Source: Bradyrhizobium amphicarpaeae (GTDB taxonomy: Bacteria; Pseudomonadota; Alphaproteobacteria; Rhizobiales; Xanthobacteraceae). Taken from it: 64,000 bases of DNA. Positions within the stretch are counted from its first letter, which is position 1, and each line of letters begins with the position of its first letter. The stretch is from positions 186,001 to 250,000 of the forward strand of contig NZ_CP029426.2 of the NCBI RefSeq assembly GCF_002266435.3. The letters are read 5' to 3'. Below the pieces are notes generated by a model. It saw nothing but the letters and a program-made list of their open reading frames with translations, did no database searches and had not been told where the DNA came from. Below, piece by piece: positions 46,367 to 56,472 of this stretch. The position numbers were made by a program, and so were the translations under genes.

Positions 46367-48841
46367 TCACATATGGCTGTCTTCTTCCTCGACCAGAATC
46401 TCCCGCTTGCCGGCATGATTGGCGGGTCCGACGATGCCTTCGAGTTCCATGCGCTCCATCAAGGATGCGGCGCGGTTATAGCCGATCTGCAGGCGGCGCT
46501 GAATGTAGCTCGTCGAGGCCTTGCGATCGCGTTTGACGATCGCAACCGCCTGCTGGAACAAATCGCCGCCGCCATCCCCGCCCATGCCGGTGGCGTCGAA
46601 CACCGCGCCATCCTCGTCCTCGCTGGGCTCTTCGGCCGTGACGGCCTCGAGATATTCCGGCTGGCCCTGCGTCTTGAGGTGACGCACCACCTTCTCGACT
46701 TCATCGTCCGACGCAAAGGGTCCGTGCACACGGCTGATGCGGCCGCCGCCGGCCATGTAGAGCATGTCGCCTTGGCCGAGCAGCTGCTCGGCGCCCATCT
46801 CGCCCAAGATGGTGCGGCTGTCGATCTTGGACGTCACCTGGAAGGCGATGCGGGTCGGGAAGTTCGCCTTGATGGTGCCGGTGATGACGTCGACCGACGG
46901 ACGCTGCGTCGCGAGGATCACGTGCAGGCCGGCCGCGCGCGCCATCTGCGCCAGGCGCTGCACCGCGCCTTCGATGTCCTTGCCGGCGACCATCATCAGG
47001 TCGGCCATTTCGTCGACGATGATGACGATATAGGGCAGCGGATCGAGCGAGAGCTTCTCTTCCTCGTAGATCGCCTTGCCGGTCTCCTTGTCGAAGCCGG
47101 TGTGCACCGTGCGCGTCGGCTCTTCGCCCTTGGCCTTCAATTCGAGCAGGCGCGTATTGTAGCCGTCGATGTTGCGCACACCGAGCTTGGCCATGTTCTT
47201 GTAGCGCTCTTCCATCTCGCGCACGGCCCATTTCAGCGCGACCACCGCCTTCTTCGGGTCAGTCACGACGGGCGTGAGCAAATGGGGGATGCCGTCATAG
47301 ACGGAGAGTTCGAGCATCTTCGGATCGACCATGATCAGGCGACACTGGTCCGGCCGCAGCCGGTACACCAGGCTGAGGATCATGGTGTTGATGGCGACCG
47401 ACTTGCCGGAGCCGGTGGTGCCGGCGATCAGCATGTGCGGCGTGCGCGCGAGGTCGATGATCACGGGGTCGCCGCCGATGGTCTTGCCGAGGCAGAGTGG
47501 CAGCTTGGCAACCGAATCGACCGTTTCCTTGGCGACCAGCAGCTCGCGCAGATAGACCTTTTCGCGATGCGCGTTCGGCAGCTCGATGCCGATGGCGTTG
47601 CGGCCGGGCACGACGGCGACGCGCGCCGACAGCGCGCTCATCGAGCGGGCGATGTCGTCGGCAAGTCCGATCACGCGCGACGATTTGATCCCTGGCGCCG
47701 GCTCGAGCTCGTACAGCGTGACCACCGGGCCCGGATTGGCCTTCACGATCTCGCCGCGAACGCCGAAATCCTGCAGCACGCCTTCGAGCGAACGCGAATT
47801 GGCTTCCAGCTCGGCCTTGCTGAGCGGCTGGCGATCGCCGGCCTTGGGCGCAGCCAGCACGGAGACGGATGGAAGCTCGAACTTGTCGGAGGATTTCTTG
47901 GCGGCAGCTTTCGGGGCGGCTTTCTTGCGCGGGGCGCGCGCGGCGGGCTGCTCCTCTTCCTCCTCCTCGTCGTCTTCCTCTTCCTCGTGATGGTCCTCGT
48001 CATCCGCGGCCTGCGGCGAGATCGAGGGCGCGGCGCGGCCGCCGCCGAGATTCGGCTCCTGGCGGCTGAACGCCACGGCCTTGGTCTTCGGGCCGCTGGA
48101 GACCAGTGAGCGGTAGGCGGCACCACACAGCCAGATCAGCCGCGCCTTGGTGCTCATCAGTGCGTGGAACAGCCAGCCCAGCGACACCGAACCGCGATCG
48201 CTGTCCTCGTCCTCGTCGAGCGGCTTGTCGTCGTCCTCGATTTCCGAGAGCTCGTCGTCATGCGCGCGGGCGCCGAGACCGCACGCGATCAGGAAGGTCG
48301 CGGCCATCGCAGCGAACAGGATCGTGCCCAGCACGATGCGATAGATCGTGCCGGCCGGCCCAAAAATCACTGCGGGCGCGCGGACGAGCGCATCGCCGAC
48401 CACGCCGCCGAGGCCGGTCGGGAGCGGCCAGGCACCGCCATGCTGAAAGCAGCTGACGAACCCCGCGGCAATCACCGTGCAGAGAACCCAGGAGCCGATC
48501 CGCAGTGCCTCGCGGTCGAACGGGCGGTGGGTCATCATGCGCCAGCCCCAGACCGCGACGGTCAGGACCAGCATGATGGCGCCGAGCCCGAGGATCTGCA
48601 TCGCAAGGTCGGCGCCGATCGCGCCGGCATAGCCGAGAATGTTGCGGATCGGCCTCGAGGTCGCATGGCTCAGGCTGGGGTCCTGCACCGACCAGGTCAT
48701 CAGCGCTGCCGAGGCGACGCCCGACAACGCGATCAGGCCGAAGCCGGTGAGCTCGCGCACGCGCCGCGCCAGTCCCTCGCGGATCGAGGGCGGCAGATGG
48801 CCGACCAGTGGAATGACACGTTCGATTGCCGACATGCTCAT
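46367..48841 (-). CDS. ftsK: DNA translocase FtsK
   Basis: 824 residues: four or more N-terminal membrane helices (about 30-190), an acidic then Ala/Lys-rich linker (about 195-325, with long Glu/Asp runs around residue 290), then the motor with Walker [13 protein letters not shown] near 480, Walker [15 protein letters not shown], and the C-terminal gamma domain ([43 protein letters not shown]) that reads KOPS sequences. FtsK moves chromosome ends through the septum and activates XerCD at dif. lolA follows; an aminotransferase gene lies 9 bp upstream. Confidence 0.97.
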   Translation of the reverse strand: MSMSAIERVIPLVGHLPPSIREGLARRVRELTGFGLIALSGVASAALMTWSVQDPSLSHATSRPIRNILGYAGAIGADLAMQILGLGAIMLVLTVAVWGWRMMTHRPFDREALRIGSWVLCTVIAAGFVSCFQHGGAWPLPTGLGGVVGDALVRAPAVIFGPAGTIYRIVLGTILFAAMAATFLIACGLGARAHDDELSEIEDDDKPLDEDEDSDRGSVSLGWLFHALMSTKARLIWLCGAAYRSLVSSGPKTKAVAFSRQEPNLGGGRAAPSISPQAADDEDHHEEEEDDEEEEEEQPAARAPRKKAAPKAAAKKSSDKFELPSVSVLAAPKAGDRQPLSKAELEANSRSLEGVLQDFGVRGEIVKANPGPVVTLYELEPAPGIKSSRVIGLADDIARSMSALSARVAVVPGRNAIGIELPNAHREKVYLRELLVAKETVDSVAKLPLCLGKTIGGDPVIIDLARTPHMLIAGTTGSGKSVAINTMILSLVYRLRPDQCRLIMVDPKMLELSVYDGIPHLLTPVVTDPKKAVVALKWAVREMEERYKNMAKLGVRNIDGYNTRLLELKAKGEEPTRTVHTGFDKETGKAIYEEEKLSLDPLPYIVIIVDEMADLMMVAGKDIEGAVQRLAQMARAAGLHVILATQRPSVDVITGTIKANFPTRIAFQVTSKIDSRTILGEMGAEQLLGQGDMLYMAGGGRISRVHGPFASDDEVEKVVRHLKTQGQPEYLEAVTAEEPSEDEDGAVFDATGMGGDGGGDLFQQAVAIVKRDRKASTSYIQRRLQIGYNRAASLMERMELEGIVGPANHAGKREILVEEEDSHM

Positions 48842-48850
48842 GGGCCCCGC

Positions 48851-50059
48851 CTAACCCAGAGTTTCGACCAGCCGGTGCAGCGCCTGCGCCGTGGTCTCGC
48901 CATCCTGCACCAGCGCCAGGCGAATGTAGCCCGCGCCGGGATTGAAGCCGTCGGGCTGTTGCCGCGCCAGAAAGCTGCCGGGCACCACGCGCACGCCTGC
49001 TTCCTTGAACAATTTCAGACACACCGACACGTCGTCGCCGATCCCGGACGTGTTGAGCCAGACGCAGAAGCCAGCATCGGGCCGGCGATAGCCGTAGCGG
49101 TTGCCGATGATCTGGTCGGCGAGATCGAACTTGATCCGGTAGAGCCTGCGGTTCTCCTCGACATGCGCTTCGTCGCCGTAGGCATAGGTCGCGACGTGCT
49201 GCAGCGGCACCGGCACCTGGGGCGCTGCGATGTTGCGCAGCTCCAGGAACATGCCGATGAACTTCCTGTCGCCGGCGGCGAAGCCGACGCGCAGGCCCGG
49301 AAGGTTGGAGCGCTTCGACAGTGACTGGAACGCGGCCACGCGGGTGAAATCGGGGCCGGCGCATTCGAGCGCGCTGCCGGGTGCTTCGCGGGTATAGATC
49401 TCCGAATAGCACTCGTCGCTGAGGATCACGAAGCCGTAGCGATCGGCGAGGCTCTTCAGCCGCGTGAAGTAATCGCGCGAGGCGACCGAGCCCTGCGGGT
49501 TGGCGGGCGAGGCCAGATAGAACGCCACGGTGCGCGCCAGCGTCGCTTCGTCGATGGCATCGAGATCGGGCAGGAAACCGTTCTCGACGGTGGTCGGCAG
49601 ATAGACCGGCTCGCAGGCAGCTGCACCGGCGCCCGCGCCATAGACCGGATAGAACGGATTCGGCATCAGGATCGCGGGCTTGCCGGGACGCTGGCCGACA
49701 TAGCGTTTTGCCGCGATCGCGGCGAGAAACAGCCCCTCGCGGCTGCCATTGAGGACGAGCATCTCGCTCTTGGGGTCGAGGGGCCGGGGCAGCTTGAAGC
49801 GAGACGACAGCCAGGCGCTCGCGGCCTGACGGAACGGCTCGGTGCCCTGGTTCATCGGGTAACGGCCGAAATCGGCGATGTGCTTGGCCAGCACCGGGCC
49901 GACGAAATCAGGCACGGGATGCTGGGGCTCGCCGACTGCGAGCGAAATCAAGGGTTTGCCGGGCTGATGCGGCGCCAGCAGCTCGTTCAGCCGGACGAAG
50001 GGCGAGCGTTCGGTATCGGAGCTTCCACTGGCCTGTGGCGCACGGGATGAAGCGGTCAT
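48851..50059 (-). CDS. Class I/II PLP aminotransferase, possible succinyldiaminopimelate aminotransferase
   Basis: About 402 residues; ATG 50059, ATG 50065 and GTG 50080 are all possible starts. The fold-type I pattern is clear: SLAVGEPQHPVPDFV, GRYPMNQGTEPFRQA, LASPANPQGSVA with substrate-binding Asn, LSDECYSEIYTREAPG and the PLP lysine in SLSKRSNLPGLRVGF. The closest family I recognise is the DapC-like aminotransferase of lysine/diaminopimelate synthesis, but substrate cannot be settled from sequence. It is 9 bp upstream of ftsK on the same strand. Confidence 0.88.
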   Translation of the reverse strand: MTASSRAPQASGSSDTERSPFVRLNELLAPHQPGKPLISLAVGEPQHPVPDFVGPVLAKHIADFGRYPMNQGTEPFRQAASAWLSSRFKLPRPLDPKSEMLVLNGSREGLFLAAIAAKRYVGQRPGKPAILMPNPFYPVYGAGAGAAACEPVYLPTTVENGFLPDLDAIDEATLARTVAFYLASPANPQGSVASRDYFTRLKSLADRYGFVILSDECYSEIYTREAPGSALECAGPDFTRVAAFQSLSKRSNLPGLRVGFAAGDRKFIGMFLELRNIAAPQVPVPLQHVATYAYGDEAHVEENRRLYRIKFDLADQIIGNRYGYRRPDAGFCVWLNTSGIGDDVSVCLKLFKEAGVRVVPGSFLARQQPDGFNPGAGYIRLALVQDGETTAQALHRLVETLG

Positions 50060-50291
50060 GACCATTCTGGGCGCCAGCACTCTTGGAACAGCCGGTCGCG
50101 CGAAGGCCCCGGCGGGAAGCGGTTCAGCTCACCATAGATAGGGCGAGGTTAAGACGCGATTAACCATCGGTCGGCCGGCCCGTCCAGCGCAGGAATAATG
50201 GGGCCGGATACAACGGGATGCATAGGTGTTTTCACCTTCCCGCTGGCCTTGCGGGAGAGGCGCGCGTCGTTCTCCCGGCTCGATTCGACCC

Positions 50292-50696
50292 TCAACGCCC
50301 GGGCAGCTTCTCGAATGTCTTCATGCCCGCCGGGATCGCATGAAACTCCTGCAGGTCGCAGGTGTAGATCGCCATCTGCGGCTTGAACTGTTCCGGTTCG
50401 TCCAGCGTGCCGACCTTCAAGACCGCTGCGGGCAGTCCCGGAACCCTGGTCACCAGATGCGTGCCGCATTCGGCGCAGAATTCGCGCGTGACGGCGCGTT
50501 CGAGATCCTTGCGCGTGAACTGCCTGGGTTGCCCGATGATGTAGCTGAAGCCGCCCGCCGGCATCGCGATGAAGGTGTTGGGCGCGCCGCCCGAGATGTA
50601 CTGGCACTCGCGGCAATGACACTGCGCCTGCATCATCGGGTCACCCTCGGCCACGTAGCGCACTTCGCCGCAATAGCATCCGCCTTCCAAACGCAT
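50292..50696 (-). CDS. GFA family protein (glutathione-dependent formaldehyde-activating-like)
   Basis: 134 residues from ATG 50696. The family zinc sites are complete: GGCYCGEVRY, QCHCRECQYISGG and FCAECGTHL. The founding enzyme joins formaldehyde and glutathione; most members have no proven substrate. No formaldehyde-oxidation gene is near. It stands alone between the aminotransferase and the ammonium transporter. Confidence 0.88.
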   Translation of the reverse strand: MRLEGGCYCGEVRYVAEGDPMMQAQCHCRECQYISGGAPNTFIAMPAGGFSYIIGQPRQFTRKDLERAVTREFCAECGTHLVTRVPGLPAAVLKVGTLDEPEQFKPQMAIYTCDLQEFHAIPAGMKTFEKLPGR

Positions 50697-50796
50697 GACG
50701 ACCTCCCGATTGTTGTTTCTTGTGGTCGATATTTCTGCGCCGCCGGGGCGGAATGGCAATCCCTTTCTTCGCTGCGAAATCAAAAACAACCCTGCC

Positions 50797-50831
50797 AAAA
50801 AGAAAGGGGCTCCAACTTGCGCTGGAGCCCC
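50797..50831 (-). terminator. Intrinsic terminator of the glnK-amtB operon (copy 1)
   Basis: Stem GGGGCTCCA (50806-50814) with TGGAGCCCC (50823-50831); on the minus strand it is followed by TTTCTTTTTGG. It lies 84 bp beyond the amtB stop. Confidence 0.85.
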
Positions 50832-50914
50832 TCAACGGTCAGGGCATTGCCGGGTATGTGCCCGAACCGTAGTTGTGGACGTGGTCTCCGGGAAGACCAC
50901 GCCCGGGAGGAGAC

Positions 50915-52363
50915 TTACATGTTGTAGGCGCGCTCGGTGTGCTCGGTGATGTCGAGGCCTTCACGCTCGCTTTCGACATTGGTGCGCAGACCGACGATCA
51001 CGTCGACGACCTTGTAGAGGATCGCCGAACCGATGCCCGACCACACCAGCGTGGTGCCGACGCCCCAGATCTGGGACATCATCTGCGCCGCGAAGTCGTA
51101 ATCGGCGACCTTCGGCGGGATCGCGGTGTAGTCGATGATGCCGGCGCCGCCGAGGGCGGGGTTGACGAGAATGCCGGTGCCGAGGGCGCCGACGATGCCG
51201 CCGACGCAGTGCACGCCGAACACGTCGAGACTGTCATCGTAGCCGAGCGCGTTCTTCACGACGGTGCAGAAGAACAGGCAGACCACGCCGACGATCAGGC
51301 CGAGGACGATCGCGCCCATGACGCCGGAGAAGCCGGCGGCAGGAGTGACGGCCACGAGGCCCGCGACGGCGCCGGAGATGACGCCGAGCACCGAGGGATG
51401 ACCCTTGATGATCCACTCCGCGAACATCCACGACAGCGCGGCGGCTGCGGTGGCGACGAAGGAGTTGGTCATGGCCAGCGCAGCGCCGCCGTTGGCTTCC
51501 AGGTTGGAGCCGGCGTTGAAGCCGAACCAGCCGACCCAGAGCAGCGAGGCGCCGATCATCGACATGGTCAGAGAGTGCGGAGCCATCAGCTCCTTGCCGT
51601 AACCGACGCGCTTGCCGATCAGGAGAGCGCCGATGAGGCCTGCGATGCCGGCGTTGATATGCACCACGGTGCCGCCAGCGAAGTCGATCGCACCCTTCTT
51701 GAAGATCCAGCCGGCGTCGGCGTTGAGCTCGTCGAGCTTGGCCTGAGCCGCGGTCTTCGCCGCCGCATCAGTGGCAGCAGCGAGCGCCTTGGCCGCATCC
51801 TGGATCAGGTCCGGACCCTGCCAGTACCAGACCATGTGCGCGATCGGGAAGTAGATCAGCGTGACCCAGAGCGGGATGAACAGGGCGATCGCCGCGAACT
51901 TCATGCGCTCGGCGAAGGCGCCGACGATGAGGGCGGGCGTGATCGCCGCGAAGGTCATCTGGAAGCACATGTAGATGAGCTCCGAGATGTTGGCGTCGAC
52001 CGAGAAGGTCGCGGCCTTCGAGTCGGTGGTGACGCCCATCATGAAGGCCTTGGAGAAGCCGCCGATGAAGTCGGAACCGCCGGTGAAGGTGAGGCTGTAG
52101 CCGTACACGGCCCAGATCACGGTGACGACGCAGACGGTGTAGAACACCTGCATCAGGACGGAGAGCATGTTCTTGGAACGGACGAGACCGCCGTAGAACA
52201 GTGCGAGGCCGGGGATCGTCATCAACAGCACCAGCACTGTCGATGTCAGCATCCAGGCGTTGTCTCCCTTGTTGACCGTTGGCTCGGCGTAGGCTGCGGT
52301 CGCAGCGAACAGGCCGACTGCGAGAGCCGCCAATCCCGCGCCATAGGGACGCTTGAACGTCAT
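50915..52363 (-). CDS. amtB: Ammonium transporter AmtB, copy 1
   Basis: 482 residues from ATG 52363, with a signal peptide (GLAALAVGLFAATAAYA) and eleven membrane helices. It conducts ammonium under nitrogen limitation. The pore twin-His pair is in GTVVHINAGIAG and DVFGVHCVGG, and GDNAWMLTSTVLVLLMTIPGLALFYGGLVR is the standard start. It has an extra periplasmic Ala/Lys/Asp-rich stretch of about 40 residues (near 155-195) that copy 2 lacks. glnK lies 38 bp upstream; GlnK blocks the channel when nitrogen is ample. Confidence 0.96.
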   Translation of the reverse strand: MTFKRPYGAGLAALAVGLFAATAAYAEPTVNKGDNAWMLTSTVLVLLMTIPGLALFYGGLVRSKNMLSVLMQVFYTVCVVTVIWAVYGYSLTFTGGSDFIGGFSKAFMMGVTTDSKAATFSVDANISELIYMCFQMTFAAITPALIVGAFAERMKFAAIALFIPLWVTLIYFPIAHMVWYWQGPDLIQDAAKALAAATDAAAKTAAQAKLDELNADAGWIFKKGAIDFAGGTVVHINAGIAGLIGALLIGKRVGYGKELMAPHSLTMSMIGASLLWVGWFGFNAGSNLEANGGAALAMTNSFVATAAAALSWMFAEWIIKGHPSVLGVISGAVAGLVAVTPAAGFSGVMGAIVLGLIVGVVCLFFCTVVKNALGYDDSLDVFGVHCVGGIVGALGTGILVNPALGGAGIIDYTAIPPKVADYDFAAQMMSQIWGVGTTLVWSGIGSAILYKVVDVIVGLRTNVESEREGLDITEHTERAYNM

Positions 52364-52401
52364 ATTATTCACTCCTGATTGGATAAAGGTTGAGCGCGAA
52401 A

Positions 52402-52740
52402 TCAAAGGGCCGCGGCATCGGCCTCGCCGGTGCGGATACGCACCGCGTGGTCGAGGTTGATGACGAAGATCTTGCCGTCGCCGATCTGTCCGGTTTTTGC
52501 GGCGGACGTGATGGCGTCGATGGTCTTGTCGACCTGGTCGGAGGCGACAGCGACCTCGATCTTGATCTTGGGCAGGAAGCTCACGGCATATTCGGCGCCG
52601 CGATAGATTTCCGTATGGCCCTTCTGGCGGCCATATCCCTTGACTTCCGTCACCGTAAGACCGTGAACGCCGATGGCGGTCAGGGCGTCACGGACTTCTT
52701 CCAGCTTGAATGGCTTGATAATCGCCATAACAATTTTCAT
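52402..52740 (-). CDS. glnK: PII nitrogen regulatory protein GlnK, copy 1
   Basis: 112 residues from ATG 52740 ([20 protein letters not shown]). A trimeric sensor of 2-oxoglutarate and ATP/ADP that controls AmtB. The T-loop [17 protein letters not shown] has the uridylylation Tyr51, and the B- and C-loops ([19 protein letters not shown]) are intact. It heads the glnK-amtB operon, with a sigma-54-type promoter about 110 bp upstream. Confidence 0.97.
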   Translation of the reverse strand: MKIVMAIIKPFKLEEVRDALTAIGVHGLTVTEVKGYGRQKGHTEIYRGAEYAVSFLPKIKIEVAVASDQVDKTIDAITSAAKTGQIGDGKIFVINLDHAVRIRTGEADAAAL

Positions 52741-53143
52741 GGGTCCTATCCCCGCTTGGGCCCGGTCCGGACGTGGCCGGGCGTTTCTCGACTGGTTCGC
52801 CACGAGGGAGAAAGTTCACTACGCGGGCACAGCCAGAACCCTTAGAATCAAATGCCGTGCCAGATCGGGCCTGTTGCCTAACGGACTATGAAAACGGGTG
52901 TTTTCGGGGTGGACGCGCATTGCGGTGCAGTGCGCCATTCCGTCGCGCTTAAAACGTGATCATGCCTGCTCAAAATGAGGGCATGACAGGCTGCCGACAC
53001 AATATTGCTCACGCGCCGGGCACTCAAGCGGTATTCTGTTACAGGCAAGTGAGCCACGGCGCGGGCTCTGCTCATGCGATACGCGCGGCCACCGAAAAAA
53101 CATTCGAAGCACATCTGCCCGGAAGGGGTGGCCCTCGGCGCGC
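52741..53143. other. Intergenic region upstream of glnK copy 1
   Basis: 403 bp between clpP-like and glnK. It carries the sigma-54 promoter candidate at 52847-52862; otherwise no gene or structure that I can support. Confidence 0.6.
52847..52862 (-). promoter_or_regulatory. Sigma-54 promoter upstream of glnK copy 1
   Basis: On the minus strand TGGCACG-GCAT-TTGATT matches the -24/-12 consensus TGGCACG-N4-TTGCW except for one base (A for C) in the -12 element. Transcription should begin near 52836, leaving a leader of about 95 bases. This fits NtrC control. Confidence 0.7.
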
Positions 53144-53746
53144 TCAGGCGGCGTCCCGCTCCGCAAAAACCCGATCGATCAAGCCCCACTCCACGCCCTG
53201 CTGCGCAGTCATGAAATGGTCGCGGTCCAGGGTTCGCTCGACCTCCTGTTCCGACCGGCCGCAATGCTGGGCGTAGAGCCGGATGATGCGCCGCTTGGTT
53301 TCCTGCATCTCGTTGGCATGGATCAGGATGTCGGAGGCCTGGCCCTGGAAGCCACCGAGCGGTTGATGCACGTGAAGGCTGGCATTGGGCAGCGCGGCGC
53401 GGTGACCGGGCTCGCCGGCCATCAGCAGGAAGGAGCCCATCGAGCGCGCCGTGCCCATGCACAGCGTGTGAACCGGTGCCTTGATGAATTGCATGGTGTC
53501 GTACATCGCAAGGCCGGAGGTGACCACGCCGCCATAGGAATTGATGTAGAGATTGATCGGCCTGTTGGGATTCTCCGCCTCGAGAAACAGGAGTTGTGCG
53601 CAGACCAGGCCCGACATCGCGTCATTGACCTCGCCGTTGAGGAAGATGATGCGCTCGCGCAGGAGCCGCGAGTAGATGTCGAAGGATCGCTCGCCACGCG
53701 CCGATTGTTCGACGACCATCGGGACGAGCTGAAGCATGTCGCGCAT
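53144..53746 (-). CDS. ClpP-like serine protease, accessory paralogue
   Basis: 200 residues with a GGAGG ribosome site. The triad is present: nucleophile Ser in [14 protein letters not shown] (the usual form is GQAASMG), His in [16 protein letters not shown], and Asp in [21 protein letters not shown]. It forms the tetradecameric peptidase of Clp proteases. The principal clpP normally sits with clpX and lon; this one lies only 39 bp after the ArsR-controlled SRPBCC gene, so it is probably in that operon and perhaps serves a specific stress. Confidence 0.92.
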   Translation of the reverse strand: MRDMLQLVPMVVEQSARGERSFDIYSRLLRERIIFLNGEVNDAMSGLVCAQLLFLEAENPNRPINLYINSYGGVVTSGLAMYDTMQFIKAPVHTLCMGTARSMGSFLLMAGEPGHRAALPNASLHVHQPLGGFQGQASDILIHANEMQETKRRIIRLYAQHCGRSEQEVERTLDRDHFMTAQQGVEWGLIDRVFAERDAA

Positions 53747-53785
53747 CGGCGACCTCCATGTCTTTGGGTGATGAGATTCTTTGTG

Positions 53786-54142
53786 CTAGGCCGCCGCGCG
53801 CATCAGGCGGCAATTGGTGTTGGCCGGCCGCGGCAGCTTCGTTGCGACGTCGCAGGCGTGCTGGATGATGCGGAGGCGGGTGCCGCCGTCCTCATGCGGT
53901 TCGATCCGGAAGACGACATGGCTCTCGCGAAACGGCGGGTCGGGGTCGCGAAGCCGGTAGCGGACCTCCTCGCCGGGGATCGATGATTCCGGCTCGGCCT
54001 TCGCAAGATCGCAATCGGGCAGCCAGCGTTCGCGTAAGGCCGGAATGGTGACGGCGCGCCAGACCTTTGCCGGCGGCGCGGCGAAATCAAACTCGAGCAC
54101 CAGGCTTGCATCGTGGTGATCGGGCTTCACGAACTCGCTCAT
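53786..54142 (-). CDS. SRPBCC (AHSA1/START-like) protein
   Basis: 118 residues from ATG 54142, which overlaps the arsR stop as ATGA. The helix-grip fold start SLVLEFDFAAPPAKVWRAVT and WLPDCDLAKAEPE are typical of the AHSA1/CalC group, which bind hydrophobic ligands or act as chaperone activators. ArsR-SRPBCC pairs are very common in rhizobia; their ligand is mostly unknown. Confidence 0.9.
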   Translation of the reverse strand: MSEFVKPDHHDASLVLEFDFAAPPAKVWRAVTIPALRERWLPDCDLAKAEPESSIPGEEVRYRLRDPDPPFRESHVVFRIEPHEDGGTRLRIIQHACDVATKLPRPANTNCRLMRAAA

Positions 54143-54453
54143 TGATCCATGTCCTTGAGTAGATCGGCAAGTGCTTCCATGCGCTTCGGCCAATAGGCGC
54201 GATAGCGCGCAAGCCATGCTCCGATGGCGACGATTCCGTTCGGGTCGACTTCGTAATTCACAAAGCGGCCTTGCCGCTGCTCCCGCACAAGGCCTGCCGA
54301 GCGCAGCACGGCGAGATGCTGCGATATCGCCGGTTGGCTGATCTCCAGGCCATCGCGCAGAGCGCTTGCGTTCAGGCTTCCGCCAGCGAGCTTCTCAAAG
54401 ACCGCGCGGCGCGTCGGGTCGGCCAGTGCCTTGAAGATGTCGGCTTCGATCAT
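54139..54453 (-). CDS. ArsR-family transcriptional repressor
   Basis: 104 residues from ATG 54453 (MIEADIFKALADPTRRAVFEKLAGG). Winged helix with recognition segment ISQPAISQHLAVLRSAGLVREQRQGRFVNYEV. It lacks the Cys metal site of classical ArsR, so it probably responds to another signal, perhaps through its SRPBCC partner. The start codon is one base from a 13-bp palindrome (54455-54484), which suggests autorepression and a very short leader; an in-frame start at 54501 is less likely because it would put the operator inside the gene. Confidence 0.92.
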   Translation of the reverse strand: MIEADIFKALADPTRRAVFEKLAGGSLNASALRDGLEISQPAISQHLAVLRSAGLVREQRQGRFVNYEVDPNGIVAIGAWLARYRAYWPKRMEALADLLKDMDQ

Positions 54454-54454
54454 G

Positions 54455-54484
54455 GCAACACATAAGCATACGCTTATGTGTTGC
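54455..54484. promoter_or_regulatory. Palindromic operator of the ArsR gene
   Basis: Perfect 13-bp arms GCAACACATAAGC (54455-54467) and GCTTATGTGTTGC (54472-54484) with a 4-base centre ATAC. The core ATAAGC-N4-GCTTAT is typical of ArsR-type operators. Confidence 0.85.
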
Positions 54485-54506
54485 GCAAGCCTTACTGCCA
54501 AGCCCT

Positions 54507-55808
54507 TTACTGTAACGCTTCGCCGTGCTGCGAAATATCCAGCCCTTCGAGCTCGTGCTCACGGGATACGCGCAGGGGCACGAACAGGCCGACCAGCTTG
54601 AGCAGGATGAAGCTCACGCCAGCCGACCAGACGAAGGTGACGGCGACGCCGTAGAACTGGATCAGGAACTGCTGCGGGTGGCCCTCCAGCAGGCCGGCGG
54701 TGCCGCCGATGGCGCTGGTTGCGAACACGCCGGCGAGCAGGGTGCCGGTCAGGCCGCCGATGCCGTGGACGCCGAACACGTCGAGCGAATCGTCATAGTC
54801 GAAGCGGTGCTTCAGCCAGGTACAGGCCCAATAGCAAACCGAACCGGCGACGATACCGATGACGATGCCGTGCCAGGGCGCCACGAATCCGGAGGCCGGC
54901 GTAATGGTGCCGAGGCCGGCCACCGCGCCGGAGATCATGCCGAGCACGGAGGGCTTGCGCCGCGTCGACCATTCGATGGCGCCCCAGGTCAATGCGCCGG
55001 AGCAGGCCGCCAGATGCGTCGCGATGATCGCCATCACCGCGCGCGAATTGGCCGCGCCCGCGGAGCCGCCGTTGAAGCCGAACCAGCCGACCCACAACAG
55101 GCCGGTGCCCATCACCGCGAGCGACAGATCGAACGGCGACAGATTTTCGGTGCCGTAGCCGTGACGTCGCCCCATCACCTTTGCCGCAACGAGGCCGCCG
55201 GTGCCGGCCGACAAATGCACTACCAGGCCGCCGGCGAAATCGAGCACGCCCATGCTGTTGAGGAAGCCGCCGCCCCACACCCAATGCGCCAACGGAATGT
55301 AGACGAATATGAACCAGGCGACCGAAAACAGGAGATAAGCCGAGAACCGCATCCGGTCGGCGACCGAGCCCGCGACCAGCGCCACCGTGATGATGGCAAA
55401 CGTCATCTGGTACAGCATGAACAGCGCTTCCGGGATGGTTTTCGCGGCCGGGTTGACGCTGTCCATGGTCATGCCGGCGAGAAACCAGCGGTCGAGCGTA
55501 CCGATCCACGGGCCATCGCCGACGAAGCACAGCGAATAGCCGAACGCGACCCAGAGAATGGAGATGATCGTCACCGCGGCCAGGCTCTGCGCCATGGTGG
55601 CGAGCACGTTCTTCTTGCGCACCATGCCGGAATAGAACAGCGCCAGGCCCGGGATCGTCATCATCAGCACCAGTGCGGTGGCGACGATCATCCAGGCGGT
55701 GTCGGCGGTGTTGATCTCGGACGTCGCGGCGCGCGCCGGCGCAGCCATGATCGACACAAGTCCGATCGGCGCAGCAAAAGCAGCTGCGCGGCGCAAATAT
55801 CCCGCCAT
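54507..55808 (-). CDS. amtB: Ammonium transporter AmtB, copy 2
   Basis: 433 residues with signal peptide (AAAFAAPIGLVSIMAAPARA). Same fold as copy 1: NTADTAWMIVATALVLMMTIPGLALFYSGMVRKKN, twin His in GLVVHLSAGTGG and DVFGVHGIGG, and C-terminal GLDISQHGEALQ, the GlnK-contact tail. It lacks the periplasmic insertion of copy 1. glnK copy 2 is 77 bp upstream. The two AmtB proteins differ considerably, so the duplication is old. Confidence 0.95.
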   Translation of the reverse strand: MAGYLRRAAAFAAPIGLVSIMAAPARAATSEINTADTAWMIVATALVLMMTIPGLALFYSGMVRKKNVLATMAQSLAAVTIISILWVAFGYSLCFVGDGPWIGTLDRWFLAGMTMDSVNPAAKTIPEALFMLYQMTFAIITVALVAGSVADRMRFSAYLLFSVAWFIFVYIPLAHWVWGGGFLNSMGVLDFAGGLVVHLSAGTGGLVAAKVMGRRHGYGTENLSPFDLSLAVMGTGLLWVGWFGFNGGSAGAANSRAVMAIIATHLAACSGALTWGAIEWSTRRKPSVLGMISGAVAGLGTITPASGFVAPWHGIVIGIVAGSVCYWACTWLKHRFDYDDSLDVFGVHGIGGLTGTLLAGVFATSAIGGTAGLLEGHPQQFLIQFYGVAVTFVWSAGVSFILLKLVGLFVPLRVSREHELEGLDISQHGEALQ

Positions 55809-55885
55809 GTCGTTCCCCCCGGCATCAATTGGCGTCGCACACTCGGCGTCGCTGCCCGGTGCGATCGTTAGATAGTCGAACTAGA

Positions 55886-56275
<390 letters not shown>

Positions 56276-56472
56276 TCAATCTGGCATCTTTCCGGGCAAA
56301 TGGCATAAAAAAGTTGCAGACTGAAGCGGAAAAACGTTTGGCCAAGGGCGGTCATGTGAATGGCCGCCTCTGTACAGGGCAAGTGTTCATCCTTCACAAT
56401 GCATTTTTGGCATGGATGCGGTGAACCCGCGCCTGCCAGGCGGTACATAAGTATTTTGAGGGGGCGCTTCAT

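Noticed and set aside
46373..48109. 578-codon plus-strand open frame
   Set aside because: It is exactly antisense to ftsK and rich in His/Arg/Asp as expected for a shadow frame.
50873..52378. 501-codon plus-strand open frame
   Set aside because: Antisense to amtB copy 1; extreme Asp/His/Gly/Glu composition.
54525..55871. 448-codon plus-strand open frame
   Set aside because: Antisense to amtB copy 2; no protein family features.
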